Position numbers and translations under genes: made by a program
NCBI RefSeq assembly: GCF_001636055.1
Contig: NZ_CP011789.1
Span: forward strand, 4,836,001-4,900,000
Direction of reading: 5' to 3'
Origin: Pseudomonas putida
GTDB taxonomy: Bacteria; Pseudomonadota; Gammaproteobacteria; Pseudomonadales; Pseudomonadaceae
Length of the DNA stretch: 64,000 bases
Shown here: one piece after another, positions 40,394 through 50,160 of the stretch
Numbering within the stretch: the first letter of the stretch is position 1
Layout: each line of letters opens with the position of its first letter
The notes under the pieces: model-generated
What the model saw: only the letters and a program-made list of their open reading frames with translations
What the model was told of the DNA's origin: nothing
Database searches by the model: none

Positions 40394-41685
40394 TGACCCG
40401 ACGTTACTGGTTGTACCTGCTGATCCCCCTGCTGCTCGCCGTGCTGGCTGGCGGTGGGGCCTTCTGGCTATGGACCCGCCCTGCCCCCGAAGCCCGTATC
40501 GAGCACCTCACCCTGGACGATGGCAGTAACCTCACCCGGGTCACGCCCGGCGTGCGCGCCAAGACCCTGGTCGCGGTTGGCGTACCCCATGACCAGGCAC
40601 TGACCGACAAGCAACTGCTGGATCTCAGCCAGGCCGGTGAAGCGCAACTGGTGCAGGTGATCCTGCCGACCGGCGACTGCAGCAAGCAGCAAGTGGCATT
40701 GGACCAGGCCATGGGCAAGCTCTCCGGCAAGCCGACCCTGGTTGCCGGCATCGGGCCAGGCGCCTCGCAGGCCTGGCGCTGGCTGGCCGGGCAGAACGAC
40801 GACAAGGCCCGAGCCATTTCGGTCGACTTCAACCTCGAACAACCAGACTGCAAGCTCGAGCTGCCTAAAACCGCCGCTCACGGTCACTGGAACGTGGCCT
40901 GGAACGATAACCCCGACGACGCCAGCGCTGCCTTCGTGCGCGACCAGGCCAACGCCGAAACCAGCATCAGCGACTATGACATTCACCTGCCGCAGGTACT
41001 CAAGGCCCAGCTGACCCAGGCCTTGGTGGGGCGCGATGGCAACGCCCTGGCCATTCCCGTGGTGGAAGTGCCGGCCGGCCAGACCACCGATACCGTCACC
41101 CTGTTCCTCTCCGGTGACGGCGGCTGGCGCGACCTGGACCGCGACGTGGCGGGCGAGATGGCCAAGCTCGGCTACCCGGTGGTCGGCATCGACACCCTGC
41201 GCTACTACTGGCAGCACAAGACGCCAGAACAGAGCGCTGCCGATCTGTCGGAGCTGATGCAGCACTATCGGCAGAAATGGGGTACCAAGCGCTTCGTGCT
41301 GACCGGCTATTCGTTCGGTGCCGATGTACTGCCGGCGATCTACAATCGCCTGCCGGAGGCCGACCAGAAGCGCATCGACGCGGTGATCCTGCTGGCCTTC
41401 GCCCGCAGTGGCAGCTTCGAGATCGAAGTGGAGGGCTGGCTGGGCAAGGAAGGCCAGGAGGCCCCGACCGGGCCGGAGATGGCCAAGCTGCCCGCCGCCA
41501 AGGTGGTGTGCATCTATGGTGTGGAAGAAACCGACGAAAGCGGCTGCACCGACAAGACGGCCGTGGGCGAGCGCATGAAGCTGCCAGGCGGTCATCACTT
41601 CGACGAGAACTACCCGGCGCTGGCCAAGCGCCTGATCGGCGAGATCGAGACCCGCCAGGGCAAGTCGAACGTCGCCGAGCAGTGA
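40393..41685 (+). CDS. AcvB/VirJ-family aminoacyl-phosphatidylglycerol hydrolase
   Basis: The 430-residue protein has an N-terminal anchor or signal (WLYLLIPLLLAVLAGGGAFW) and an alpha/beta-hydrolase domain in the C-terminal half with nucleophile elbow LTGYSFGADVLP and a late His in GGHHFDENYP. The family comprises Agrobacterium AcvB/VirJ and the P. aeruginosa alanyl-PG hydrolase encoded next to mprF. It probably removes the amino acid that MprF adds, in the periplasm. It overlaps mprF by one base (TGATG), so the two are translated together. Confidence 0.85.
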   Translation: MTRRYWLYLLIPLLLAVLAGGGAFWLWTRPAPEARIEHLTLDDGSNLTRVTPGVRAKTLVAVGVPHDQALTDKQLLDLSQAGEAQLVQVILPTGDCSKQQVALDQAMGKLSGKPTLVAGIGPGASQAWRWLAGQNDDKARAISVDFNLEQPDCKLELPKTAAHGHWNVAWNDNPDDASAAFVRDQANAETSISDYDIHLPQVLKAQLTQALVGRDGNALAIPVVEVPAGQTTDTVTLFLSGDGGWRDLDRDVAGEMAKLGYPVVGIDTLRYYWQHKTPEQSAADLSELMQHYRQKWGTKRFVLTGYSFGADVLPAIYNRLPEADQKRIDAVILLAFARSGSFEIEVEGWLGKEGQEAPTGPEMAKLPAAKVVCIYGVEETDESGCTDKTAVGERMKLPGGHHFDENYPALAKRLIGEIETRQGKSNVAEQ

Positions 41686-41719
41686 AACAACAAGGGCCGC
41701 ATCGCGGCCCTTGTTGTTT
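41685..41719. terminator. Bidirectional terminator between acvB-like gene and kup
   Basis: AAACAACAAGGGCCGC and its exact complement (16 bp) flank ATC. The outer arms put T-rich sequence after the hairpin on both strands. It starts in the stop codon of the hydrolase gene. Confidence 0.85.
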
Positions 41720-41722
41720 CAA

Positions 41723-43621
41723 TCAGATCTCGACCTGGGTTCCCAGCTCGATCACCCGGTTCAGCGGCAGGTTGAAGAAGCGCAAGTTGCCGTTGGCGTT
41801 CTTCAGCAGGAACGCGAACAGGTTCCCGCGCCAGCGCGACATGCCTTCCAGGCGCGAGGCGATCACCGTCTCGCGGCTGAGGAAGTAGGTGGTGCGCATG
41901 GGGCTGAAATCCAGCTCTTCCAGATGGCACAGGCGCAGTGCCGCCGGTACGTCCGGTTCATCCATGAAGCCAAAGTGCAGCAATACGCGGAAGAACCCGT
42001 CGCCATAGGCCTCGACCTCGAAGCGCTCAGACTCCGGTACCCGCGGCCGATCCTCGCTGACTACCGTCAACAGTACGACCTGGCTGTGCAGCACCTGGTT
42101 GTGCAGCATGTTGTGCAACAACGCATGGGGCACCGCATCGGCACGCGCCGTGAGGAACACCGCCGTCCCCTCGACGCGATGCGGTGGCTGCACACGAATG
42201 CTGCTGATGAATACCGGCAACGGCAAGCCACCCTCATCGATACGCTCGACGAGAATCTGCTTGCCACGCTTCCAAGTGCTCATCAGCACGAACAGCACGA
42301 TCCCCGCCAGTACCGGGAAAGCACCACCCTGCACGATCTTCGGCACGTTGGCGGCGAAGAACAGCCCATCCACCAACAGGAACCCCACCAGCAGCGGCAC
42401 TGCCAGCACCGGTGGCCATTTCCACAGCAGCAGCATCACCGCAGAAACCAGGATAGTCGTCATGAGCATGGTGCCGGTCACCGCCACCCCGTAGGCCGCA
42501 GCCAGGGCGCCGGAAGACTCGAAGCCGATCACCAGCAGCACCACGCCGACCATCAGGGTCCAGTTCACGGCGCCAATGTAGATCTGCCCCTGCTCGTCAC
42601 TGGAGGTGTGCTGGATCTGCATGCGCGGCACGTAGCCCAGCTGAATGGCCTGGCGGGTCAGGGAGAAGGCGCCGGAAATCACCGCCTGGGAGGCAATCAC
42701 CGTGGCCATGGTCGCCAGCCCGACCAGCGGCAGCAGCGCCCAGCTTGGCGCCAGCAGGTAGAAGGGGTTGCGCGCCGCCTCGGGGTTTTGCAGCAGCATC
42801 GCGCCCTGGCCGAAGTAGTTGAGCACCAGCGCTGGCAGCACCAGGGCAAACCAGGCACGGGCGATCGGCTTGCGCCCGAAGTGGCCCATGTCGGCGTACA
42901 GCGCCTCGGCACCGGTCAGTGCCAGCACCACCGCACCGAGAATCGCCACGCCCATCCCTGGATGGACGATGAAGAAGTTCAACGCCCACCCGGGATTGAA
43001 CGCCTTGAGCACTTCCGGGCTTTGCTGGATGCCATGCACGCCGAGCGCAGCCAGCACGAGGAACCAGGCAACCATGATCGGCCCAAAGGCCTTGCCGATC
43101 TTCTCGGTACCATGCTTCTGCACCAGGAACAGTGCCACCAGCACCACCAGCGAGATCGGCACCACCCAGTGGTCGATGCCGTCGAACGCCAGCCCCATGC
43201 CCTCGACCGCCGACAACACCGAGACTGCCGGGGTGATCATGCTGTCGCCATAGAACAGCGAGGCACCGACCAGCCCGCAGCCGACCATCAGCATGCGCAG
43301 CCGCGGATGCGCGGCCGTGGCACGCCGCGCCAGTGCGGTGAGCGCCATGGTGCCGCCCTCGCCCTGGTTGTCGGCACGCAGGATGAACATCACGTACTTG
43401 AACGACACGACCCACAGCAGCGACCAGAGAATCAGCGACAGGATGCCCAGCACCCCATCGTGGTCGACCTGTACGCCATAACCGCCGGTAAAGACTTCCT
43501 TGAGGGTATACAACGGGCTGGTACCGATATCGCCATAGACCACCCCAACAGCTGCCACCAGCAGGCCCAAAGGGCGTGCCGCCCCATGCCCGCCCTCGGC
43601 GTGACTGCTTGCCTGAACCAT
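41723..43621 (-). CDS. kup: Kup/Trk-H low-affinity potassium transporter
   Basis: ATG 43621 ([11 protein letters not shown]) gives 632 residues, the normal length; the frame continues upstream without support. Twelve membrane helices are followed by a cytoplasmic C-terminal domain (about 460-632). Signature [19 protein letters not shown] is at the N-terminus. Kup imports K+ with H+. The gene is divergent from rimO. Confidence 0.95.
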   Translation of the reverse strand: MVQASSHAEGGHGAARPLGLLVAAVGVVYGDIGTSPLYTLKEVFTGGYGVQVDHDGVLGILSLILWSLLWVVSFKYVMFILRADNQGEGGTMALTALARRATAAHPRLRMLMVGCGLVGASLFYGDSMITPAVSVLSAVEGMGLAFDGIDHWVVPISLVVLVALFLVQKHGTEKIGKAFGPIMVAWFLVLAALGVHGIQQSPEVLKAFNPGWALNFFIVHPGMGVAILGAVVLALTGAEALYADMGHFGRKPIARAWFALVLPALVLNYFGQGAMLLQNPEAARNPFYLLAPSWALLPLVGLATMATVIASQAVISGAFSLTRQAIQLGYVPRMQIQHTSSDEQGQIYIGAVNWTLMVGVVLLVIGFESSGALAAAYGVAVTGTMLMTTILVSAVMLLLWKWPPVLAVPLLVGFLLVDGLFFAANVPKIVQGGAFPVLAGIVLFVLMSTWKRGKQILVERIDEGGLPLPVFISSIRVQPPHRVEGTAVFLTARADAVPHALLHNMLHNQVLHSQVVLLTVVSEDRPRVPESERFEVEAYGDGFFRVLLHFGFMDEPDVPAALRLCHLEELDFSPMRTTYFLSRETVIASRLEGMSRWRGNLFAFLLKNANGNLRFFNLPLNRVIELGTQVEI

Positions 43622-43889
43622 CGACCACTCCCGCAGACGGCCCCTCGGGGCCGGTAGTATTCGCACCGGACGCCATGCTCGCAGCGCCCGGACCGCTGTC
43701 GTCATCCGGCTATCATTGTTACCCGGACACAACGGCGCGAAGCATAGCGCAGCGCTCGTCGCTTTTCTGCTGGTCAAGCGACCTTGCGCTCGCTAGAATT
43801 GCGCACTTTTTGATCAGAGGCGCCAAAAACGCCCGCCCGGATCGCGCCGCCACTGGCAGGCGCGACCTGTTTCAATACCGAGGTTAGTC

Positions 43890-45221
43890 ATGTCCACCAC
43901 TCCCGCCACGCCGAAGGTCGGCTTTGTCTCCCTGGGCTGCCCCAAGGCCCTGGTCGACTCCGAGCGCATCCTCACCCAACTGCGCATGGAAGGCTATGAA
44001 GTCGTTCCGACCTACGAAGATGCCGACGTGGTGGTGGTCAACACCTGCGGCTTCATCGACAGCGCCAAGGCCGAGTCGCTGGAAGTGATCGGCGAAGCGA
44101 TCAAGGAAAACGGCAAGGTCATCGTCACCGGCTGCATGGGTGTCGAGGAAGGCACCATTCGCGACGTGCACCCCAGCGTGCTGTCGGTCACCGGCCCACA
44201 GCAATACGAGCAGGTGGTCAATGCCGTACACGAGGTGGTGCCACCGCGCCAGGACCACAACCCGCTGATCGACCTGGTGCCGCCGCAGGGGGTCAAGCTG
44301 ACCCCGCGCCACTACGCCTACCTGAAGATTTCCGAAGGCTGTAACCACAGCTGCAGCTTCTGCATCATCCCGTCGATGCGCGGCAAGCTGGTCAGCCGCC
44401 CGGTCGGCGAAGTGCTGAGCGAGGCCGAGCGCCTGGTGAAGGCTGGCGTCAAGGAGATCCTGGTGATTTCCCAGGACACCAGCGCCTATGGCGTCGACGT
44501 CAAGTACAAGACCGACTTCTGGAACGGTCGCCCGGTCAAGACCCGCATGCTCGAGCTGTGCGAAGCGCTGAGCAGCCTGGGCGCCTGGGTGCGCCTGCAC
44601 TATGTCTACCCCTACCCCAACGTCGATGACGTGATCCCGCTGATGGCCGCCGGCAAGATCCTGCCGTACCTGGACATCCCGTTCCAGCACGCCAGCCCCA
44701 AGGTGCTCAAGGCCATGAAACGCCCGGCCTTCGAGGACCGTACCCTGGCGCGCATCAAGAACTGGCGCGAGCAGTGCCCGGAACTGGTGATCCGCTCGAC
44801 CTTCATCGTCGGCTTCCCCGGTGAGACCGAAGAGGACTTCCAGTACCTGCTCGACTGGCTGACCGAAGCCCAGCTCGACCGCGTCGGCTGCTTCCAGTAC
44901 TCGCCGGTCGAAGGCGCCCCAGCCAACGACCTGGGCCTGGAAGAAGTCCCGGATGACGTCAAGCAGGATCGCTGGGACCGCTTCATGGCCCACCAGCAGG
45001 CGATCAGCACTGCACGCCTGCAACTGCGTATCGGCAAGGAGATCGAGGTACTGATCGACGAGGTCGAGGAACAGGGCTCGGTAGGTCGCAGCTTCTTCGA
45101 CGCCCCGGAAATCGACGGTAGCGTGTTCATCGACGGTGACCACGGCTTCAAGCCGGGCGACAAGGTCCGTTGCCGTATTGTCGATGCCGACGAATACGAC
45201 ATGTGGGCCGAGCCCATCTGA
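43890..45221 (+). CDS. rimO: Ribosomal protein S12 methylthiotransferase RimO
   Basis: The 443-residue enzyme has an UPF0004 N-terminal domain with cluster cysteines ([25 protein letters not shown]), a radical-SAM core with [11 protein letters not shown], and a C-terminal TRAM domain. It methylthiolates an Asp of ribosomal protein S12. The GCPKALVD signature separates RimO from MiaB. Confidence 0.97.
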   Translation: MSTTPATPKVGFVSLGCPKALVDSERILTQLRMEGYEVVPTYEDADVVVVNTCGFIDSAKAESLEVIGEAIKENGKVIVTGCMGVEEGTIRDVHPSVLSVTGPQQYEQVVNAVHEVVPPRQDHNPLIDLVPPQGVKLTPRHYAYLKISEGCNHSCSFCIIPSMRGKLVSRPVGEVLSEAERLVKAGVKEILVISQDTSAYGVDVKYKTDFWNGRPVKTRMLELCEALSSLGAWVRLHYVYPYPNVDDVIPLMAAGKILPYLDIPFQHASPKVLKAMKRPAFEDRTLARIKNWREQCPELVIRSTFIVGFPGETEEDFQYLLDWLTEAQLDRVGCFQYSPVEGAPANDLGLEEVPDDVKQDRWDRFMAHQQAISTARLQLRIGKEIEVLIDEVEEQGSVGRSFFDAPEIDGSVFIDGDHGFKPGDKVRCRIVDADEYDMWAEPI

Positions 45222-45228
45222 TCGTCAC

Positions 45229-45258
45229 GCCCTTTCGCGCATAACACCGCGAAAGGGC
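45229..45258 (+). terminator. Hairpin downstream of rimO
   Basis: GCCCTTTCGCG and its complement (11 bp) flank an eight-base loop starting eight bases after the rimO stop. No T-run follows directly, so termination efficiency is uncertain. Confidence 0.55.
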
Positions 45259-45330
45259 CTGCCAGACAGAAAAAATCCGCACACCGGTGCTGCAGCATCT
45301 ATGTTTTCCTCACTACCCGAGGAAGACAGA

Positions 45331-45789
45331 ATGTCCTTGCACCTGACGCTACATACCCCCCACTACAGCGACTACCCCGAACTGGTCCGTATCTGGGAAG
45401 CATCGGTGCGCGCCACTCATGATTTTCTCCCCGACGCCTACATCGTGCTGCTGCGCGACCATGTACTGCGCCGCTATCTGGACGCCGTGATGCTGGTCTG
45501 CTGCCGGGACACTCGACGCAGGATTCTCGGCTTCACCGGCGTCGCCAACGGCCGTGTCGACATGCTCTTCGTCGCCCCTGAGCACCGCGGCCAAGGCGTT
45601 GGCAAGCGCCTGCTGCACCACGCCATTTCCGAGCTCAACGCCGATCGCCTGGACGTCAACGAACAGAACCCCCAGGCGCTGGGTTTCTACCTGCATGAGG
45701 GCTTCGAGATAGCGGGCCGCTCGGAAACCGATGGCTTGGGTCAGCCGTATCCGCTGCTGCATATGCGACTGATCCGCCCACAGGGCTAG
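45331..45789 (+). CDS. YjaB-like GNAT acetyltransferase
   Basis: ATG 45331 with GAGGA upstream gives 152 residues. The GNAT acetyl-CoA loop is VAPEHRGQGVGKRL, and the C-terminal part (NEQNPQALGFYLHEGFEIAG, then GQPYPLLHM) closely resembles E. coli YjaB. Substrate unknown. It lies about 110 bases after rimO. Confidence 0.82.
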   Translation: MSLHLTLHTPHYSDYPELVRIWEASVRATHDFLPDAYIVLLRDHVLRRYLDAVMLVCCRDTRRRILGFTGVANGRVDMLFVAPEHRGQGVGKRLLHHAISELNADRLDVNEQNPQALGFYLHEGFEIAGRSETDGLGQPYPLLHMRLIRPQG

Positions 45790-45900
45790 CAACTGCGCCG
45801 CCACCGCTGTGCAAATGGCCGAAATGGCACAGATTCCCAGCCGCAGCACGGCTTGGACGGGTACAATGGATACCTTTCCCTGCCCTGTGAATGTCTGCTC

Positions 45901-46611
45901 ATGTCCGAACCCGTCCGCCTGTCCAAACGCCTCATCGAACAGCTCGGCTGCTCCCGCCGCGAGGCCGAACTGTACATCGAGGGCGGCTGGGTCACGGTCG
46001 ATGGAGTCGTGGTCGAGCAACCGCAGTTCAAGGTTGAAACTCAGCGTGTCGAACTGCTCCCGGGTGCCCGTGCCGAAACACTGGAGCCGGTTACCCTGCT
46101 GCTCAACCAGCCCAAGGGCCAGGACAGTGAAGCTGCCCGCGCCAGCATGAACATGGCAAGTCTCAGCGAAGCCCACCGCGAAGGCGTGCGCCCCCTGCAC
46201 GGGCACTTCGCCAGATTGACTTGCCTCGCCCCGCTCGAACGCGGCGCCAGCGGCCTGCAGGTATTCACCCAGGACTGGCGGGTGACCCGCAAGATCGACG
46301 CCGACCTGCGTCGCCTGGAGCAGGAATACATCATCGAGGTACGCGGTGAAACCACACCGCAGGCGCTCGAGCGCCTGGCCCGTGGTGCCACGCGCAATGA
46401 CCGGGAACTGCCGCGGGCCAAGGCCAGCTGGCAGAACGAAACCCACCTGCGCCTGGTGTTGAAAAACCCGCAGCCTGGGCAGATTTCCGAACTGTGCGCC
46501 TACCTTCGCCTGGAAATGCTCGGTATGCGTCGCATTCGCCTGGGTGGTGTGTCGATGGGCAAGCTGCCCTTGGGTCAGTGGCGCTACCTGGCCGCCAGCG
46601 AACGTTTCTAA
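45901..46611 (+). CDS. RsuA/RluF-like RNA pseudouridine synthase homologue with Glu at catalytic position
   Basis: ATG 45901 gives 236 residues. An S4 RNA-binding domain occupies about 5-50 (RLSKRLIEQLGCSRREAELY) and a pseudouridine-synthase fold follows. The family's catalytic motif GRLDxxxxGLL is replaced by PLERGASGLQ: Glu113 stands where the invariant Asp should be. The later part (RLEQEYIIEV, then LRLEMLGMRRIRLG) aligns well with RluF/RsuA. It may bind RNA without being an active synthase, or have altered chemistry. Confidence 0.75.
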   Translation: MSEPVRLSKRLIEQLGCSRREAELYIEGGWVTVDGVVVEQPQFKVETQRVELLPGARAETLEPVTLLLNQPKGQDSEAARASMNMASLSEAHREGVRPLHGHFARLTCLAPLERGASGLQVFTQDWRVTRKIDADLRRLEQEYIIEVRGETTPQALERLARGATRNDRELPRAKASWQNETHLRLVLKNPQPGQISELCAYLRLEMLGMRRIRLGGVSMGKLPLGQWRYLAASERF

Positions 46612-46660
46612 GCGATACCGCCGCGCCGCCAGGTGCGGCCCTGAAAAGGATTCGAGTCAC

Positions 46661-47122
46661 ATGAACCACAACGATGTCCTGCGCAGCCTGCGCTACATGC
46701 TCAAGGTGAACGACGCCAAGATGGCCGAAATCATCGCCCTGTCCGGCCTTGAAGTGAACCCGGTGGTCCTTGCCGGCTACATCAAGAAGGAAGACGAAGC
46801 CGGCTACGTGCGCTGCCCGGAACGCGTCATGGCCCATTTTCTCGATGGCCTGGTGATCCACCGCCGTGGCAAGGACGACAGCCGTGCGCCCCAGCCCGTC
46901 GAGCTGCCCGTGACCAACAACACCGTGCTTAAGAAACTGCGGGTGGCGTTCGAGCTGAAGGAAGATGACCTGCACGCGATTCTCAAGTCGGTCAATTTCG
47001 CGGTGTCCAAGCCCGAACTCAGCGCGCTGTTTCGCAAGGTCGGGCATGACAACTACCGGCCCTGCCAGGACCAGTTGCTGCGCAACTTCCTCAAGGGCCT
47101 GACCCTTCGCGTACGTGGCTGA
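46661..47122 (+). CDS. DUF1456 (YehS-like) protein
   Basis: ATG 46661 with AAAAGGA ten bases upstream gives 153 residues. The two similar halves (MNHNDVLRSLRYMLKVNDAK and NTVLKKLRVAFELKEDDLHA) are the tandem DUF1456 repeat of YehS-type proteins, whose function is unknown. Its stop lies eight bases before the preferred start of the trmO gene. Confidence 0.85.
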   Translation: MNHNDVLRSLRYMLKVNDAKMAEIIALSGLEVNPVVLAGYIKKEDEAGYVRCPERVMAHFLDGLVIHRRGKDDSRAPQPVELPVTNNTVLKKLRVAFELKEDDLHAILKSVNFAVSKPELSALFRKVGHDNYRPCQDQLLRNFLKGLTLRVRG

Positions 47123-47129
47123 GCCGATC

Positions 47130-47825
47130 ATGCAGCACAGCGTCACACCGGTGGGCATCGTCCGTTCCTGCTTCAAGGAGAAGTTCGCCATCCCCCGCCA
47201 GCCGCGCCTGGCGCCTGCCGCACGTGGCGTGCTGGAGCTGCTGCCGCCGTTCGACCAGGGTGACGCGGTACAGGGCCTGGAGCAGGTCAGCCACGTGTGG
47301 CTGCTGTTCCTGTTCCATCAAGCACTGGAAGAAAAGCCCAGGCTGAAGGTGCGCCCACCGCGCCTGGGCGGCAACAAGAGCATGGGCGTGTTCGCCACGC
47401 GCGCCACCCATCGCCCCAATGGTATTGGTCAGTCGGTGGTGCGCCTCGAGGGCGTGGAGCCGGGGCGTCTGCTCTTGTCCGGCATCGACCTGCTGGACGG
47501 TACGCCAGTGCTGGATATCAAACCCTACGTGCCCTACGCCGACAGCATCGACAATGCCGTCAACCAGATGGCCAGCGATGCGCCACTGCCGATCAACGTG
47601 CAGTGGAGCGATAGTGCCCTGCACCAGGCCCACGAACATGCTCTGCGCCTGGCAGAACCACTGGTGGAGCTCATCGAGCAGTGCCTGGCCCAGGACCCGC
47701 GCCCGGCCTACCAGGTGCCGCCTGCGGAACGCGTCTACGGGGTAAAGTTCTGGGATGTGCAGGTGCGCTGGCATTATCCCCAGCCGGAAGTGATCCGGGT
47801 GCTGGAGGTTGCACGCGAAGCCTGA
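47130..47825 (+). CDS. trmO: tRNA (t6A37) N6-methyltransferase TrmO (TsaA/YaeB)
   Basis: ATG 47130 gives 231 residues; a GTG at 47115 overlapping the DUF1456 stop is the alternative. The TsaA beta-barrel is shown by PVGIVRSCFKEKFAIPRQP, and the SAM-binding signature by FATRATHRPNGIGQSVVRLE. TrmO methylates t6A37 of tRNA-Thr. A strong terminator follows. Confidence 0.92.
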   Translation: MQHSVTPVGIVRSCFKEKFAIPRQPRLAPAARGVLELLPPFDQGDAVQGLEQVSHVWLLFLFHQALEEKPRLKVRPPRLGGNKSMGVFATRATHRPNGIGQSVVRLEGVEPGRLLLSGIDLLDGTPVLDIKPYVPYADSIDNAVNQMASDAPLPINVQWSDSALHQAHEHALRLAEPLVELIEQCLAQDPRPAYQVPPAERVYGVKFWDVQVRWHYPQPEVIRVLEVAREA

Positions 47826-47839
47826 ACTCACATTCTCCA

Positions 47840-47881
47840 GGCATAAAAAAACGCAGACCCTGGTCTGCGTTTTTTTATGCC
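47840..47881. terminator. Bidirectional terminator between trmO and fpr
   Basis: Perfect 20-bp arms starting GGCATAAAAAAACGCAGACC enclose two bases. A7 and T7 tracts on the two sides make it a good terminator for both convergent genes. Confidence 0.92.
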
Positions 47882-47891
47882 GCAATTCGCC

Positions 47892-48671
47892 TTACTTCTC
47901 GACGAATGCACGCTCGATCAGGTAATCACCTGGCTCGCGCATACGCGCCGAGATCTTCAGGCCGAAGCTGTCGAGCACTTCGCTGGTCTCGTCGAGCATG
48001 CTCGGGCTGCCGCAGATCATCGCACGGTCGTCCTGCGGGTTGATCGGTGGCAGGCCGATGTCGCTGAACAGCTTGCCGCTGCGCATCAGGTCGGTCAGAC
48101 GGCCCTGGTTCTCGAACGGCTCGCGGGTCACGGTCGGGTAGTAGATCAGCTTCTCACGCACCGCTTCACCGAAGAATTCATTCTGTGGCAGGTGCTCGGT
48201 GATGAACTCGCGGTAGGCGACTTCGTTCACGTAGCGCACGCCATGCACCAGGATGACCTTTTCGAAACGCTCGTAGGTTTCCGGGTCCTGGATCACGCTC
48301 ATGAACGGTGCCAGGCCGGTGCCGGTGCTCAGCAGGTACAGGTGCTTGCCCGGGTTCAGGTCGTCCAGTACCAGGGTGCCGGTCGGTTTCTTGCTGATGA
48401 TGATCTCGTCGCCTTCCTTCAGGTGCTGCAGCTGGGAGGTCAGCGGACCGTCCGGCACCTTGATGCTGAAGAACTCCAGATGCTCTTCCCAGTTCGGCGA
48501 AGCGATCGAATAGGCACGCATGAGCGGACGGCCGCTTTCCTGCTGCAGGCCGATCATCACGAACTGACCGTTCTCGAAGCGCAGGCCCGGGTCGCGGGTG
48601 CACTTGAAGCTGAACAGAGTGTCGTTCCAGTGATGCACACTGAGGACACGTTCGTGGTTCATGTTGCTCAT
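47892..48671 (-). CDS. fpr: Ferredoxin--NADP+ reductase Fpr
   Basis: The 259-residue flavoenzyme has FAD-binding RAYSIASPNWEEHLEFF, the NADP-binding STGTGLAPFMSV and the family C-terminus DYLIERAFVEK. It exchanges electrons between NADPH and ferredoxin/flavodoxin and supports oxidative-stress defence. It is divergent from the LysR gene finR, which in P. putida activates fpr. Confidence 0.96.
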   Translation of the reverse strand: MSNMNHERVLSVHHWNDTLFSFKCTRDPGLRFENGQFVMIGLQQESGRPLMRAYSIASPNWEEHLEFFSIKVPDGPLTSQLQHLKEGDEIIISKKPTGTLVLDDLNPGKHLYLLSTGTGLAPFMSVIQDPETYERFEKVILVHGVRYVNEVAYREFITEHLPQNEFFGEAVREKLIYYPTVTREPFENQGRLTDLMRSGKLFSDIGLPPINPQDDRAMICGSPSMLDETSEVLDSFGLKISARMREPGDYLIERAFVEK

Positions 48672-48744
48672 CTAGTGGGGCTCCTGAAGAAAAACGCGGC
48701 GCGCGCAAGACGCGCAGTTGCGCGATAGTTTAGGGGCAGCGAGA

Positions 48745-48772
48745 ATATCTGTTAACTGAATTATCAAGATAT
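48745..48772. promoter_or_regulatory. Dyad in fpr-finR intergenic region, candidate FinR site
   Basis: ATATCT (48745-48750) and AGATAT (48767-48772) form an inverted repeat in the 121-base AT-rich gap. LysR-type regulators bind such interrupted dyads upstream of the divergent target gene. The exact site is not proven by sequence. Confidence 0.35.
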
Positions 48773-48792
48773 GACTTATCGGTTATATAGAT

Positions 48793-49719
48793 ATGCGATT
48801 CACTCTCCGCCAGCTTCAAGTCTTCGTCGCCGTCGCCCAGCATCAAAGCGTATCGCGAGCGGCCAATGTACTGGCCCTGTCGCAGTCGGCGGCCAGTACC
48901 TCCATCACCGAACTGGAGCGCCAGTCCAGCTGCCAGCTGTTCGATCGCGCCGGCAAGCGCCTGAGCCTCAACGCCCTGGGCCATCAGTTGCTGCCCCAAG
49001 CAGTAGCCCTGCTCGACCAGGCCAAGGAAATCGAAGACCTGCTCAACGGCAAGTCCGGCTTCGGCTCGCTCGCCGTCGGCGCCACCTTGACCATCGGCAA
49101 CTACCTGGCAACGCTGCTGATCGGCAGCTTCATGCAGGTGCACCCGGAAAGCCAGGTCAAGCTGCACGTGCAGAATACAGCGCACATTGTGCAACAGGTG
49201 GCCCACTACGAAATTGACCTGGGTCTTATCGAGGGTGACTGCAACCACCCTGACCTGGAGGTGCAACCCTGGGTCGAGGACGAACTGGTGGTGTTCTGCG
49301 CTCCGCAACATCCGCTGGCCAAGGTCGGCCGCGCCAATATCGAGGCCTTGTCCCAGGAGGCGTGGATCTTGCGCGAACAAGGCTCAGGCACCCGCCTGAC
49401 CTTTGACCAGGCCATGCGCCACCACCGCGCCAACCTGAACATCCGCCTGGAGCTCGAACATACGGAAGCGATCAAGCGCGCCGTGGAGTCGGGTCTGGGG
49501 ATTGGCTGCATCTCGCGCCTCGCGCTGCGCGACGCTTTCAGGCGCGGCAGCCTGGTGGCAGTGGAAACCCCGGAGCTGGATCTGCTGCGCCAGTTCTACT
49601 TCATCTGGCACAAGCAGAAGTACCAGACCTCGGCCATGCGTGAGTTTCTCGAGCTGTGCCGCAGCTTCACTGCGGGGGTGCAGCGCAGCGACGAGATCGT
49701 GCTGCCGACCATCGCCTGA
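48793..49719 (+). CDS. finR: LysR-type regulator FinR
   Basis: The 308-residue protein has an N-terminal winged HTH (FTLRQLQVFVAVAQHQSVSR, then LSQSAASTSITELE) and an effector domain (about 90-300). It is divergent from fpr, matching the FinR/Fpr pair known in P. putida, where FinR is needed for induction of fpr. No Shine-Dalgarno sequence precedes ATG 48793. Confidence 0.87.
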   Translation: MRFTLRQLQVFVAVAQHQSVSRAANVLALSQSAASTSITELERQSSCQLFDRAGKRLSLNALGHQLLPQAVALLDQAKEIEDLLNGKSGFGSLAVGATLTIGNYLATLLIGSFMQVHPESQVKLHVQNTAHIVQQVAHYEIDLGLIEGDCNHPDLEVQPWVEDELVVFCAPQHPLAKVGRANIEALSQEAWILREQGSGTRLTFDQAMRHHRANLNIRLELEHTEAIKRAVESGLGIGCISRLALRDAFRRGSLVAVETPELDLLRQFYFIWHKQKYQTSAMREFLELCRSFTAGVQRSDEIVLPTIA

Positions 49720-49722
49720 GCG

Positions 49723-50088
49723 TCAGCCGAGCAGGATTACGCCCCAGACCAGCGCCACCATGCTCATTGCCACCAACTGCGCAGCACTGCCCATGTCCTT
49801 GGCGTTCTTCGACAAGGGGTGACGGTCCAGCGAAATGCGGTCGATGGCAGCCTCGACCGCCGAGTTGAGCAGCTCGACGATCAGCCCCAGCAGACACACC
49901 GCGATCAGGATCGCACGCTCGCCGCGACTGACCGGCAACCAGAAGGCAGTCGGGATCAGCAGCACATTGAGCAGCACCAGTTGGCGGAAGGCAGCCTCGC
50001 CCTTGAAGGCGGCGCGCAGGCCGTCGAGCGAATAGCCGGCGGCATTGAAGATGCGTTTCAGGCCGGTCTGGCCCTTGAATGGCGACAT
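49723..50088 (-). CDS. dgkA: Diacylglycerol kinase DgkA
   Basis: ATG 50088 gives 121 residues; a longer frame to 50139 lacks support. Three membrane helices and the signature ELLNSAVEAAIDRISLDRHP with the catalytic Glu are present. It phosphorylates diacylglycerol released by periplasmic glucan or lipid modification. erdR lies upstream on the same strand, as in P. aeruginosa. Confidence 0.94.
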   Translation of the reverse strand: MSPFKGQTGLKRIFNAAGYSLDGLRAAFKGEAAFRQLVLLNVLLIPTAFWLPVSRGERAILIAVCLLGLIVELLNSAVEAAIDRISLDRHPLSKNAKDMGSAAQLVAMSMVALVWGVILLG

Positions 50089-50160
50089 GTGAGTCAATTC
50101 ACCTGAAAAAGACCTGCAGGCTAGTCCAGCCTGGGTCAAAAAAGCGTGAAGCCGGAAGGC

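Noticed and set aside
41711..43657. 648-codon plus-strand frame opposite kup
   Set aside because: Antisense shadow of a membrane-protein gene; extremely His/Gln/Arg-rich translation and no family resemblance.
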